A stretch of 34,252 nucleotides of DNA, taken from the NCBI RefSeq assembly GCF_005502465.1, contig NZ_SCOT01000033.1, positions 1 through 34,252 on the forward strand, in the 5' to 3' direction. The stretch comes from Sphingopyxis sp. L1A2A. Its GTDB lineage: Bacteria; Pseudomonadota; Alphaproteobacteria; Sphingomonadales; Sphingomonadaceae. This document shows, piece by piece, positions 1 through 6,361 of this stretch. Both the position numbers and the translations under genes were made by a program. Each line of letters begins with the position of its first letter. The stretch's first letter is position 1. The notes under the pieces were generated by a model. That model worked only from the letters and a program-made list of their open reading frames with translations. It did not search any database and had not been told where the DNA came from.

Positions 1-419
1 GGCAGATGATGGACCTCGCCGCCGAAACGTCGAATTTCGACCTGCCGACGGTGACCCGGTTGCAACAGCTCAAGACCGGGGCGCTGATCGCCTTTTCGGT
101 CGAGGCCGGCGCGATCCTGGCGCGCATCCCGCCCGAGGGGCGCACGGCGCTGCGCGGCTATGCGCGCGACATCGGGCTCGCGTTCCAGATCGCCGACGAC
201 ATCATGGATGTCGAGGGCGACGAGGCGCTCGCGGGCAAGGCGCTGCACAAGGACGAGGCCGCGGGCAAGGGCACCTTTGTCACGCTGATGGGGCTCGAAC
301 GCGCGCGCGAACAGGCGACCGCGCTGGTCGATCAGGCGATCGGGCATCTGGCGAGCTTTGGCGACGAGGCGACGCTGCTGCGCGCCATTGCCCGTTATGT
401 GGTGGAAAGGGACCGTTGA
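1..419 (+). CDS. ispA: Polyprenyl (farnesyl/geranylgeranyl) diphosphate synthase, C-terminal part
   Basis: This is the C-terminal 138 or so residues of an isoprenyl diphosphate synthase; the 5' end lies outside the window, and the frame is open from base 3. Enzymes of this family condense isopentenyl diphosphate with allylic diphosphates to make C15/C20 prenyl chains in the cytoplasm. The visible part carries the conserved KTG motif (LKTGALI) and the second aspartate-rich Mg-diphosphate motif in FQIADDIMDVEGD. The tail (TLLRAIARYVVERDR) matches the end of IspA-type proteins. Its stop overlaps the coaD start by one base (TGATG), so the two are probably translated together. Chain length cannot be judged because the first aspartate-rich motif is missing from the window. 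Confidence 0.88.
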   Translation, partial: QMMDLAAETSNFDLPTVTRLQQLKTGALIAFSVEAGAILARIPPEGRTALRGYARDIGLAFQIADDIMDVEGDEALAGKALHKDEAAGKGTFVTLMGLERAREQATALVDQAIGHLASFGDEATLLRAIARYVVERDR

Positions 420-925
420 TGCGCATTGGGGTTTATCCCGGAACCTTTGACCCGATCACGCTGGGCCATATGGACATCATCCGCCGCGGCGCCAAGCTGG
501 TCGATCGGCTGGTCATCGGCGTCACCACCAACATCACCAAATCGCCGATGTTCGACGATGATGAGCGGATCGAGATGGTGCGCAGCGAAGTGGCGGGGCT
601 GGGCGGCGACATTCGCGTCGTCGGGTTCAACGCGCTGTTGATGGATTTTGCCGAGCGCGAGGGCGCGAACATGATCGTCCGCGGGCTGCGCGCCGTCGCC
701 GATTTCGAATATGAATATCAGATGGCGGGGATGAACCAGCAACTCAACGACCGCATCGAGACGGTTTTCCTGATGGCGGACGTCGGGTTGCAGCCGATCG
801 CATCGCGGCTGGTCAAGGAAATCGCGATTTTTGGCGGCAACATCCATAAATTCGTGACGCCTGCGGTGCGCGAAGCCGTCGTTGCGCGGATTGCCGAGCG
901 CGGTCTGTTGCAAGGCGACCACTGA
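419..925 (+). CDS. coaD: Phosphopantetheine adenylyltransferase (CoaD)
   Basis: A 168-residue protein of standard CoaD length. It transfers AMP from ATP to 4'-phosphopantetheine, the penultimate step of coenzyme A synthesis in the cytoplasm. The N-terminus RIGVYPGTFDPITLGH contains the nucleotidyltransferase T-x-G-H signature. The family's SxxVKE-type segment appears as ASRLVKEIAIFGG near residue 130, followed by the usual VTPAVREAV end. The ATG at 419 overlaps the stop of the upstream prenyl synthase; a TTG just before it (416) is in frame but the ATG fits the family. About 86 bases separate it from the next gene. Confidence 0.97.
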   Translation: MRIGVYPGTFDPITLGHMDIIRRGAKLVDRLVIGVTTNITKSPMFDDDERIEMVRSEVAGLGGDIRVVGFNALLMDFAEREGANMIVRGLRAVADFEYEYQMAGMNQQLNDRIETVFLMADVGLQPIASRLVKEIAIFGGNIHKFVTPAVREAVVARIAERGLLQGDH

Positions 926-1011
926 TACCGATCATTGAGCGTTCAGCTTTTTCCCGCTAGGGCGCGCCAGTCGGGGCGCAAATCCAGTTTTTATCCAAAG
1001 GCCGATCCAGC

Positions 1012-1821
1012 ATGACATTTTCTCTCCGCCCCATGATTCTCACGGCGATGGCGTTCGGTCTCGCGGCGGCTGCCGTCGCTCAGGAAGCGCCGCCAGCGCC
1101 GAACCCGGTGCCCGAGACGACGCAGCCTGCGCCACCGATGGAAGCGCCCGCGCCGCCGGTCGAAGCGCCGTCCGCCGCCGAAGCACCCACCGCGACCGAT
1201 GCCGCTCCCGCGGCGGTAACCCCGGCGGCACCGGCGATGACCCCTGATCAGTACATCAACAATCCCGAATATATGCTCAACCTCGACCTTTCGACCGGCG
1301 GCCGGGTGGTGATCCAGCTTTATCCAAACGTCGCCCCGGGCCATGTCGAGCGCCTGAAGCAGCTGGCCCGCGCGGGCTTTTATGACGGGATCAAGTTCCA
1401 CCGCGTGATCGACGGTTTTATGGCGCAGACGGGCGATCCGACCGCGACCGGGCAGGGCGGATCGCAGCTGCCCGACCTGAAGGCCGAATTCAACGTCACC
1501 CCGCATCTGCGCGGTACCTTGTCGATGGCGCGCGCCGAGAATGAAGACAGCGCCAACAGCCAGTTCTTCATCATGCTCCAGCCACGCTTTTCGCTCGACC
1601 GCCGCTACACCGCGTTCGGCCGGGTCGTATCGGGCATGCAATATGTCGATGCGATCCAAAAGGGTGAGCCGCCCGCAGTGATGTCGCGCATGGTCCAGGT
1701 GTCGGTCGCCGCCGACAACAAGCCGGTCCCGCCCGCGTCGATGCTGACCGAGGCGGTGCCCGCTCCGGCACCGGCGGCGGACGTGACCGTCGACCAGCTC
1801 AACGCGCCGATCGCGCAGTAA
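1012..1821 (+). CDS. Secreted peptidyl-prolyl cis-trans isomerase, cyclophilin type
   Basis: A 269-residue exported cyclophilin, expected to catalyse proline isomerisation in periplasmic proteins. The N-terminus (MTFSLRPMILTAMAFGLAAAAVAQ) is a signal peptide with an Ala-x-Ala-type cleavage site. It is followed by a proline/alanine-rich linker to about residue 75 and a cyclophilin domain at about 78-235. Signature blocks include KFHRVIDGFMAQTGDP, GTLSMARAENEDSANSQFF and the loop ending TAFGRVVSGM. A second Pro/Ala-rich tail follows. An AAAGG lies about ten bases before the ATG. It sits 24 bases before queA and is probably cotranscribed with it. The linker suggests the domain is held away from the membrane or cleavage site, which is inference. 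Confidence 0.93.
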   Translation: MTFSLRPMILTAMAFGLAAAAVAQEAPPAPNPVPETTQPAPPMEAPAPPVEAPSAAEAPTATDAAPAAVTPAAPAMTPDQYINNPEYMLNLDLSTGGRVVIQLYPNVAPGHVERLKQLARAGFYDGIKFHRVIDGFMAQTGDPTATGQGGSQLPDLKAEFNVTPHLRGTLSMARAENEDSANSQFFIMLQPRFSLDRRYTAFGRVVSGMQYVDAIQKGEPPAVMSRMVQVSVAADNKPVPPASMLTEAVPAPAPAADVTVDQLNAPIAQ

Positions 1822-1845
1822 GCGCGGCGACGCGCCACCCTGATC

Positions 1846-2883
1846 ATGCGCGTCGACGCCTTCGATTTTGACCTGCCGAACGAACGGATCGCGCTGCGCC
1901 CGGCGCGGCCGCGCGATGCGGCGCGGATGCTGGTGGTCGATGGCGCCACGATCGTCGATGCGGGGGTCGGCGACCTGCCCGCGTGGCTGCGGCCCGGCGA
2001 CTGCCTGGTGTTCAACGACACGCGCGTGATCCCGGCGCAGCTGGAAGGGCGGCGCGGTGACGCGAAAATCGGCGCGACGCTCCACAAGCGGATCGATTTG
2101 CGCCGCTGGCAGGCGTTCGTGCGCAACGCCAAGCGATTGCGGGTCGGCGAGACGGTCGATTTCGGCGCGGGGGTCGCGGCGCAGGCCGACGAGCGCCTGT
2201 CCGACGGCAGCTTCATCCTGGCGTTCGCCGGCGACGAGCCGGTCGAGCTGCTGCTCGAACGCGCGGGAACGATGCCACTGCCGCCCTATATCGCGGGCAA
2301 GCGCGCCACCGATGATCAGGACCGATCCGATTACCAGACGATGTTCGCCGCGAAAGACGGGGCCGTCGCCGCGCCCACCGCGGCGCTCCACTTTACGCCC
2401 GGGCTGCTCGCTGCGCTCGCGAAGGCGGGGATCGCGACCGAGACGCTAACGCTCCACGTCGGCGCCGGTACCTTCCTGCCGGTGAAGGCCGACGACACCG
2501 AAGATCATGTGATGCACGCCGAATGGGGGCGGATCGAGGCCGACACGGCGGCGCGGCTGAACGCCGTGCGGGCCGCCGGCGGCCGGATCATCGCGGTCGG
2601 CACCACCAGCCTGCGCCTGCTGGAAAGCGCCGCGCAGGACGACGGCATCATCGCGCCGTTCGCGGGCGACACCGCGATCTTCATCACCCCCGGTTACCGG
2701 TTCAAGGCGATCGACGGGCTGATGACCAATTTCCACCTGCCGCGCTCGACATTGTTCATGCTGGTGAGCGCGCTGATGGGGCTGGCGGTGATGCAGCGCG
2801 CCTATGCCCATGCGATCGCCGCCGACTATCGCTTTTATAGCTATGGCGACGCCAGCCTGTTGCTACCTGGGCGCGGCGAATAA
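1846..2883 (+). CDS. queA: tRNA preQ1(34) S-adenosylmethionine ribosyltransferase-isomerase
   Basis: A 345-residue QueA, within the normal length. It transfers and rearranges the ribosyl group of SAM onto preQ1 in tRNA to give epoxyqueuosine. Family landmarks are the start [19 protein letters not shown], the block [30 protein letters not shown], the segment [13 protein letters not shown] and [22 protein letters not shown]. The C-terminal [16 protein letters not shown] and [20 protein letters not shown] also match. It acts directly after Tgt in queuosine synthesis; here tgt is in the window but about 10.5 kb downstream, separated by a fimbrial island and a hemerythrin gene. Confidence 0.97.
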   Translation: MRVDAFDFDLPNERIALRPARPRDAARMLVVDGATIVDAGVGDLPAWLRPGDCLVFNDTRVIPAQLEGRRGDAKIGATLHKRIDLRRWQAFVRNAKRLRVGETVDFGAGVAAQADERLSDGSFILAFAGDEPVELLLERAGTMPLPPYIAGKRATDDQDRSDYQTMFAAKDGAVAAPTAALHFTPGLLAALAKAGIATETLTLHVGAGTFLPVKADDTEDHVMHAEWGRIEADTAARLNAVRAAGGRIIAVGTTSLRLLESAAQDDGIIAPFAGDTAIFITPGYRFKAIDGLMTNFHLPRSTLFMLVSALMGLAVMQRAYAHAIAADYRFYSYGDASLLLPGRGE

Positions 2884-2894
2884 AACCCGCTCCA

Positions 2895-2912
2895 CGGGGC
2901 GCTCGCGCCCCG
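2895..2912. terminator. GC-rich hairpin between convergent queA and the PilZ-XRE gene
   Basis: A perfect 7-bp stem, CGGGGCG / CGCCCCG, closes a four-base CTCG loop in the 30-base gap between two convergent genes. On the minus strand it is followed, after about ten bases, by TTTT; no uridine tract directly abuts it on either strand. It could act as a weak bidirectional terminator. The position supports this more than the sequence does. Confidence 0.45.
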
Positions 2913-2913
2913 G

Positions 2914-3579
2914 CTAAATCTCGATGATGATCTTGACGTTGTCGATCCCGACATCGGCCGCCTCGGCGAGCTGGGCCTTGGCGCGGGCGACGACGTCGCT
3001 CAGGCTTTCGGGCTCGTCGATCCCCAGCAATTCGGGCAGTTCGACCCCCAGCAGCGCCGCCAGCACCTTTGTCCGCCCCATTTTGGGCCGTGCCTTATCC
3101 TGCTCCCAGGCCGAGATCGATTGCTCGCTCACGCCGAGCTGGGCGGCGATCTGAACCTGGGTCAGCCGCTTTGCGGTGCGCAGCCGGTGCAGGCGAACGC
3201 CAAAACTTTCGTTGATGGCGGCGCGCAGATCACCGTTTTCGCCGCTATCGGCCCCGACCACGGCGCGCAATTGCGCGGCGCTGAGCGTCGCTGGCGAGAT
3301 CGGCGTATCGAACTGGCAGCCGTAGAGGGAGCCGCTGGCCCAGATGACCCGGGCGCGGGTTGCGCCGGCATCCGGCAGACCGATTTCGATCGCGTCGCCA
3401 AGCGCCAGCGTCGCCTCGCCTTCCAGCAGCAGGCCGGTTGCCGAAATATTGTGCACCAGCACTTCGACTTCGACGCCGCTCGCCCCGGTGCCTTGCAATT
3501 GCAAGCGGAGTTTCCGCCGCGCGCTGCGGCTTTTGGCGCCGACCGGCGCGGCTTTGTCGATAAATGCGGGAATGGCCAT
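2914..3579 (-). CDS. PilZ-XRE fusion: probable c-di-GMP-responsive transcriptional regulator
   Basis: A 221-residue cytoplasmic protein with two recognisable domains. Residues ~18-105 form a PilZ domain with both ligand motifs intact: R21-x-x-x-R25 (in SARRKLRLQ) and N44-x-S-x-x-G49 (in HNISATGLLLEG). Residues ~125-182 are an XRE/Cro-type helix-turn-helix (LRTAKRLTQVQIAAQLGV, then SEQSISAWEQDKARP). A C-terminal tail of ~35 residues ends in DNVKIIIEI. PilZ domains bind c-di-GMP and XRE domains bind operator DNA, so a one-component c-di-GMP sensor is inferred. The gene is divergent from a fimbrial operon across a 517-base region rich in palindromes, making that operon the obvious candidate target. 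The ATG is preceded by AAGGGGCGCC. Confidence 0.85.
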   Translation of the reverse strand: MAIPAFIDKAAPVGAKSRSARRKLRLQLQGTGASGVEVEVLVHNISATGLLLEGEATLALGDAIEIGLPDAGATRARVIWASGSLYGCQFDTPISPATLSAAQLRAVVGADSGENGDLRAAINESFGVRLHRLRTAKRLTQVQIAAQLGVSEQSISAWEQDKARPKMGRTKVLAALLGVELPELLGIDEPESLSDVVARAKAQLAEAADVGIDNVKIIIEI

Positions 3580-4096
3580 GGCGCCCCTTAGTCGGCCCGA
3601 TTGGGTTAAGGGAGCGTTACCGGGGCGACAATGCGACCATGCGTGGCATCGCGGCGATGACGACCCGCGCCGATCGGTCGGCAGCCCCAGCCGGGGCTCG
3701 CGGTGGGCGTCCGTCCGCCGCGCCGACGAATCTGGTTTAACAATCGACTAAATTAAAAGTTAAGTTGAGTCGCAACGTGCCGTCAGCGCCGCTGATCGCC
3801 CTCGCCGTTGCGAATCTTGCGGTGGATTCGTCCAGAAATTGCGGAGTTTCCGCCATTTCGCATTTATTCTGCGATCTTAAGATCTTGCTGTCTGCTGTAT
3901 CAAAGGGGAACACAGTGTGCGCCAGCGCGCCAAACGGGGCGAGCCGAGCCGCCACGGGATTGCTAATGTAAATAAATTGTTTATTTTCTCAAACAGATTT
4001 GAACGATTCTTCGACCACGGGGGTGGCGAGAACAAGAATAGCACGCGGCGGGACGCCTTGAGCAGATCAGGCGTCTAGTCCGGCAATGGGGGTTTT
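3580..4096. promoter_or_regulatory. Divergent control region between PilZ-XRE regulator and fimbrial operon
   Basis: No convincing gene is visible in these 517 bases. The stretch from about 3740 to 4020 is markedly more AT-rich than its surroundings. It contains three palindromes. One is an 11-bp inverted repeat with a single mismatch and a 3-base loop (3835-3859, GAAATTGCGGA / TCCGCCATTTC). One is a 12-bp perfect palindrome, GATCTTAAGATC (3873-3884). The third is a 17-base repeat, AAATAAA-TTG-TTTATTT (3970-3986). These are plausible operators for a dimeric regulator such as the neighbouring XRE protein. I could not place a reliable -35/-10 pair. Confidence 0.5.
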
Positions 4097-4660
4097 TTGG
4101 CATATCGTCTTCGCCGAAAGGTGGCGCGATTCAGCGCGGCTGCAGCCTTTATGCTGTTGTCGACGGTCGCGACCGCAGGACATGCAAAGGACAGCGCGCC
4201 GACTTTCGACGGGGCGTCGGTCAATGTGGTGCTGGCCGGGTACATCACGGCGAAATGCTCGGTCGGTGGCGGCACCACGATCAGCCTGGGCGAACTGGCG
4301 GGCGACAAGCAGGCTACGGCGCGCTTTGACGTCGGGTGCAACGTTCCGTTTGAAATGGTTTTTCGGTCGGCATCGGGCGGCATTGCCCATGCGACCCAGC
4401 CGCAGGGCGAAGGGCCGTATGTCGGCCTGGTGCCATATCGGTTGGGCGTCACGATTCCGGGGCTGTTGCCCTTGCCGACGCAACTCCACGCCGATTTCAC
4501 CAGCAATCAGATGATCGCAGGCGCCTCGCTCAACAGCGGCGACGCCATTGCGGCGGGCGGCGGCGAAATCCGCCTGCAAACAGAAATGACGCAGGGCCGC
4601 GATCTGCTGGCGGGCCAATATGTGGATTCGATCACGATCGTGATCAACCCGCGCGTTTAG
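4097..4660 (+). CDS. Small pilin-like (spore coat U/Csu-type) fimbrial subunit
   Basis: A 187-residue exported protein, first gene of a chaperone-usher cluster. The basic N-terminus (MAYRLRRKVARF) and hydrophobic stretch ending ATAGHA form a signal peptide. The mature part starts with a beta-rich segment containing C54 (TAKCSVGGG) and C81 (DVGCNVPFE), the cysteine pair expected to form a disulfide in such subunits. It ends in the family-typical pattern AGQYVDSITIVINPRV. The start is uncertain: an in-frame stop at 4076 leaves TTG 4097, preceded by GGGGG at 4088-4092, as the best choice; GTG 4121 is an alternative. It precedes the major pilin by 78 bases. The exact role (minor or adaptor subunit) is inferred. 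Confidence 0.7.
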   Translation: MAYRLRRKVARFSAAAAFMLLSTVATAGHAKDSAPTFDGASVNVVLAGYITAKCSVGGGTTISLGELAGDKQATARFDVGCNVPFEMVFRSASGGIAHATQPQGEGPYVGLVPYRLGVTIPGLLPLPTQLHADFTSNQMIAGASLNSGDAIAAGGGEIRLQTEMTQGRDLLAGQYVDSITIVINPRV

Positions 4661-4663
4661 AAA

Positions 4664-4684
4664 TACTGGCCGATCAAGCCAGTA
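4664..4684 (+). promoter_or_regulatory. Hairpin between the two pilin genes
   Basis: A perfect 7-bp stem, TACTGGC / GCCAGTA, with loop CGATCAA lies just after the first pilin stop codon and about 55 bases before the major pilin start. There is no adjacent T-tract, so it is not a canonical terminator. It may be an mRNA-processing or stability element that uncouples expression of the two subunits (inference). Confidence 0.4.
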
Positions 4685-4738
4685 GGGTCGTTCGTTTAAG
4701 TGAAGTGCGTGTAAATTATTATGAAAGGGAGTTTTAAC

Positions 4739-5392
4739 ATGAAGGTTTCTCTGTTTATCACTGCGGCGGTTGTCGCTCTCACCAGCACCGCCGCGATGGC
4801 GCAGGCCACCCCGGCTGCGAACGCAACGTTCGTTAATGGCGCAAACCCCGGCAACGTTGGTACCGCCAGCGCTTCGGAAACCGCTGATTTCACGATCACC
4901 GGTACCGTCAGCCAGGCTTGCGTTCTGGGCGCCGGCGGCGACCTGAACGACGTCAACTTCGGCACCATCGGCATCTATGCCGACGCCACGAGCACCGTTG
5001 AAAACGTCTTCACCTCGGTCGGCCCGGCCAACGGCCACACCCGCACCAACCTCGCGGGCTGCAACACCGCCAACACCATGACCGTCCGCAAGACAAATGG
5101 CGTTGATGGTCTGCGCAACACCGGCAACACCGGCGGTTACGACAGCAATGTGTTCCAGGCGAACATCCCGTACTCGATCGCTGCCCAGTACACCGCTGGT
5201 GCTGTCGGTACGCTGACCCCCCAGACGTCGATCAGCCAGTTCTCGGTCAGCACGACCGAAGATCAGGACTCGAAGTCGAACGCTGCCTGGAAGTCGGGCG
5301 CCGCGTTCCGCATCGACATCTCGGATCCGACGAAGGCGCTGATTGCCGGCACCTATTCGGACACCGTGACGGTTGAGCTGGCTGCCCTCTAA
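4739..5392 (+). CDS. Major fimbrial subunit (Csu/spore coat U-type pilin)
   Basis: A 217-residue exported subunit. The signal peptide MKVSLFITAAVVALTSTAAMA is cleaved before QATPAANA. The mature protein is rich in Thr, Asn, Gly and Ala, and carries C61 (SQACVLGAG) and C108 (LAGCNTAN), fitting the intrachain disulfide of donor-strand-exchange pilins. It ends in IAGTYSDTVTVELAAL, the conserved final strand of the family. ATG 4739 was chosen over 4721 because GAAAGGGAG (4723-4731) sits seven bases before it and the signal peptide starts cleanly there. Codon choice is biased (AAC, ACC, GGC, CGC, plus many GTT/GCT), as in highly expressed genes. A strong hairpin terminator follows, consistent with a major structural subunit made in excess. 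Confidence 0.8.
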   Translation: MKVSLFITAAVVALTSTAAMAQATPAANATFVNGANPGNVGTASASETADFTITGTVSQACVLGAGGDLNDVNFGTIGIYADATSTVENVFTSVGPANGHTRTNLAGCNTANTMTVRKTNGVDGLRNTGNTGGYDSNVFQANIPYSIAAQYTAGAVGTLTPQTSISQFSVSTTEDQDSKSNAAWKSGAAFRIDISDPTKALIAGTYSDTVTVELAAL

Positions 5393-5408
5393 GGCACCAG
5401 GAAGTTAG

Positions 5409-5445
5409 ATGTCGTGGGGGACAGAAATGTCCCCCCGACATTTTT
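5409..5445 (+). terminator. Intra-operon Rho-independent terminator after the major pilin
   Basis: A long stem, ATGTCG-TGGGGGACA paired with TGTCCCCCC-GACAT, closes on a GAAA loop (5424-5427) and runs into TTTTT (5441-5445). It lies between the major pilin and the chaperone gene on the same strand. Partial termination here would give much pilin mRNA and little chaperone/usher mRNA. A second TGGGGGAC at 5449-5456 could compete for the 3' arm of the stem. Confidence 0.8.
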
Positions 5446-5506
5446 ACATGGGGGACGGGGCAAGGGCGACCAAGGTCGCACCGACAATGTCCCGTGCGAG
5501 GGGCAG

Positions 5507-6361
5507 ATGACAAAATTGCGGCTTGCGGGCTTGTTCACGAAACTGCGCATGGGCGCGGTCCTGCTGTTTCTGGGCATCATCGCCTCGACCTCGGCGCTTG
5601 CGATGCGGGTGTCGCCGATGGTTTCGGAACTGTCAACCTCGGGCGGCGGCGCCGTCGCGCGCATCGAAGTCGGCAATGTCGGCTCGGTCTCGATGCCGTT
5701 TGAAACCAAGATCACGCGCATCGATTTCGACGAGTCGGGCAAGCTGATCGAAACCCCGGCCGACGACGACTTCATCACCTTTCCGCCGCAAGGCCTGGTC
5801 CCCGTTTCGGGTCGACAGGTCGTTCGCGTGCAATGGATCGGGCGGCCCGACATCCCGACGTCGCAGGCCTATTATCTGTGGGTTCGCCAATTGCCGGTCG
5901 AAACCAACCCGCAAAAGATTCAAGGCACCGACGCATCGGTGTCGATCGACATTCTGTACACCATGAAGGCGTTGATCGTTGTCGCGCCGCCGGGTGCCAA
6001 GCCCGACGTTGAAGTGGTGTCGCTGGTGCCTGAAATGGTCCTGCCGCCGGTCCCTGACATCGATCCGGCGCTGAAGGCGGCCGAACCCGCCGACGCCAAA
6101 CCGCCCGAACCGCAGCCCGGCGTGAAGGTCGTGGTCGCGAACAAGGGGACGCGCTATGCCTTGATGAGCGGCGCCAAATGGGTCGTCACCGCGACCACCA
6201 CCGATGGCAAGCCGTTTGAACGCACCTATGGCAATGAAGAAGTGTCGCAGCTGGTCGGCGTCGGCTACCTCGCCCCGGCCGGCGGCAAGCGGACCTTCTC
6301 GATCCCGACCGGGGTTGCGCTCGATCCCGCGAAACCGATGACGATGCGGTTCATTCGGTGA
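5507..6361 (+). CDS. Periplasmic fimbrial chaperone (PapD-like)
   Basis: A 284-residue exported chaperone that would hold pilin subunits in the periplasm and deliver them to the usher. A hydrophobic N-terminal segment (MGAVLLFLGIIASTSALA) is the signal, followed by MRVSPMVSELSTSGGG and two immunoglobulin-like domains. The first contains ARIEVGNVG, the segment PPQGLVPVSGRQVVRVQW and the strand QAYYLWVRQLPVE. The second includes VVVANKGTRYALMSGAKWVV. ATG 5507 is preferred because GAGGGG precedes it; the open frame extends further upstream (to 5414) but that would overlap the terminator. A proline-rich insert (about residues 180-210) joins the domains. The stop overlaps the usher GTG (GTGA). Confidence 0.85.
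   Translation: MTKLRLAGLFTKLRMGAVLLFLGIIASTSALAMRVSPMVSELSTSGGGAVARIEVGNVGSVSMPFETKITRIDFDESGKLIETPADDDFITFPPQGLVPVSGRQVVRVQWIGRPDIPTSQAYYLWVRQLPVETNPQKIQGTDASVSIDILYTMKALIVVAPPGAKPDVEVVSLVPEMVLPPVPDIDPALKAAEPADAKPPEPQPGVKVVVANKGTRYALMSGAKWVVTATTTDGKPFERTYGNEEVSQLVGVGYLAPAGGKRTFSIPTGVALDPAKPMTMRFIR

Noticed and set aside
3907..3930. GGAAC in the fimbrial control region
   Set aside because: The sequence 16 bases later is CGCC, not CGTT, so it does not fit an EcfG site.
3737..3955. 72-codon minus-strand frame in the divergent control region
   Set aside because: It has no ribosome-binding site or domain, crosses the AT-rich region with palindromes, and has unlike codon use; more likely regulatory DNA.
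5414..5506. Longer N-terminus for the fimbrial chaperone
   Set aside because: It would start inside the terminator hairpin and put 31 hydrophilic residues before the signal peptide; ATG 5507 has a good ribosome-binding site.
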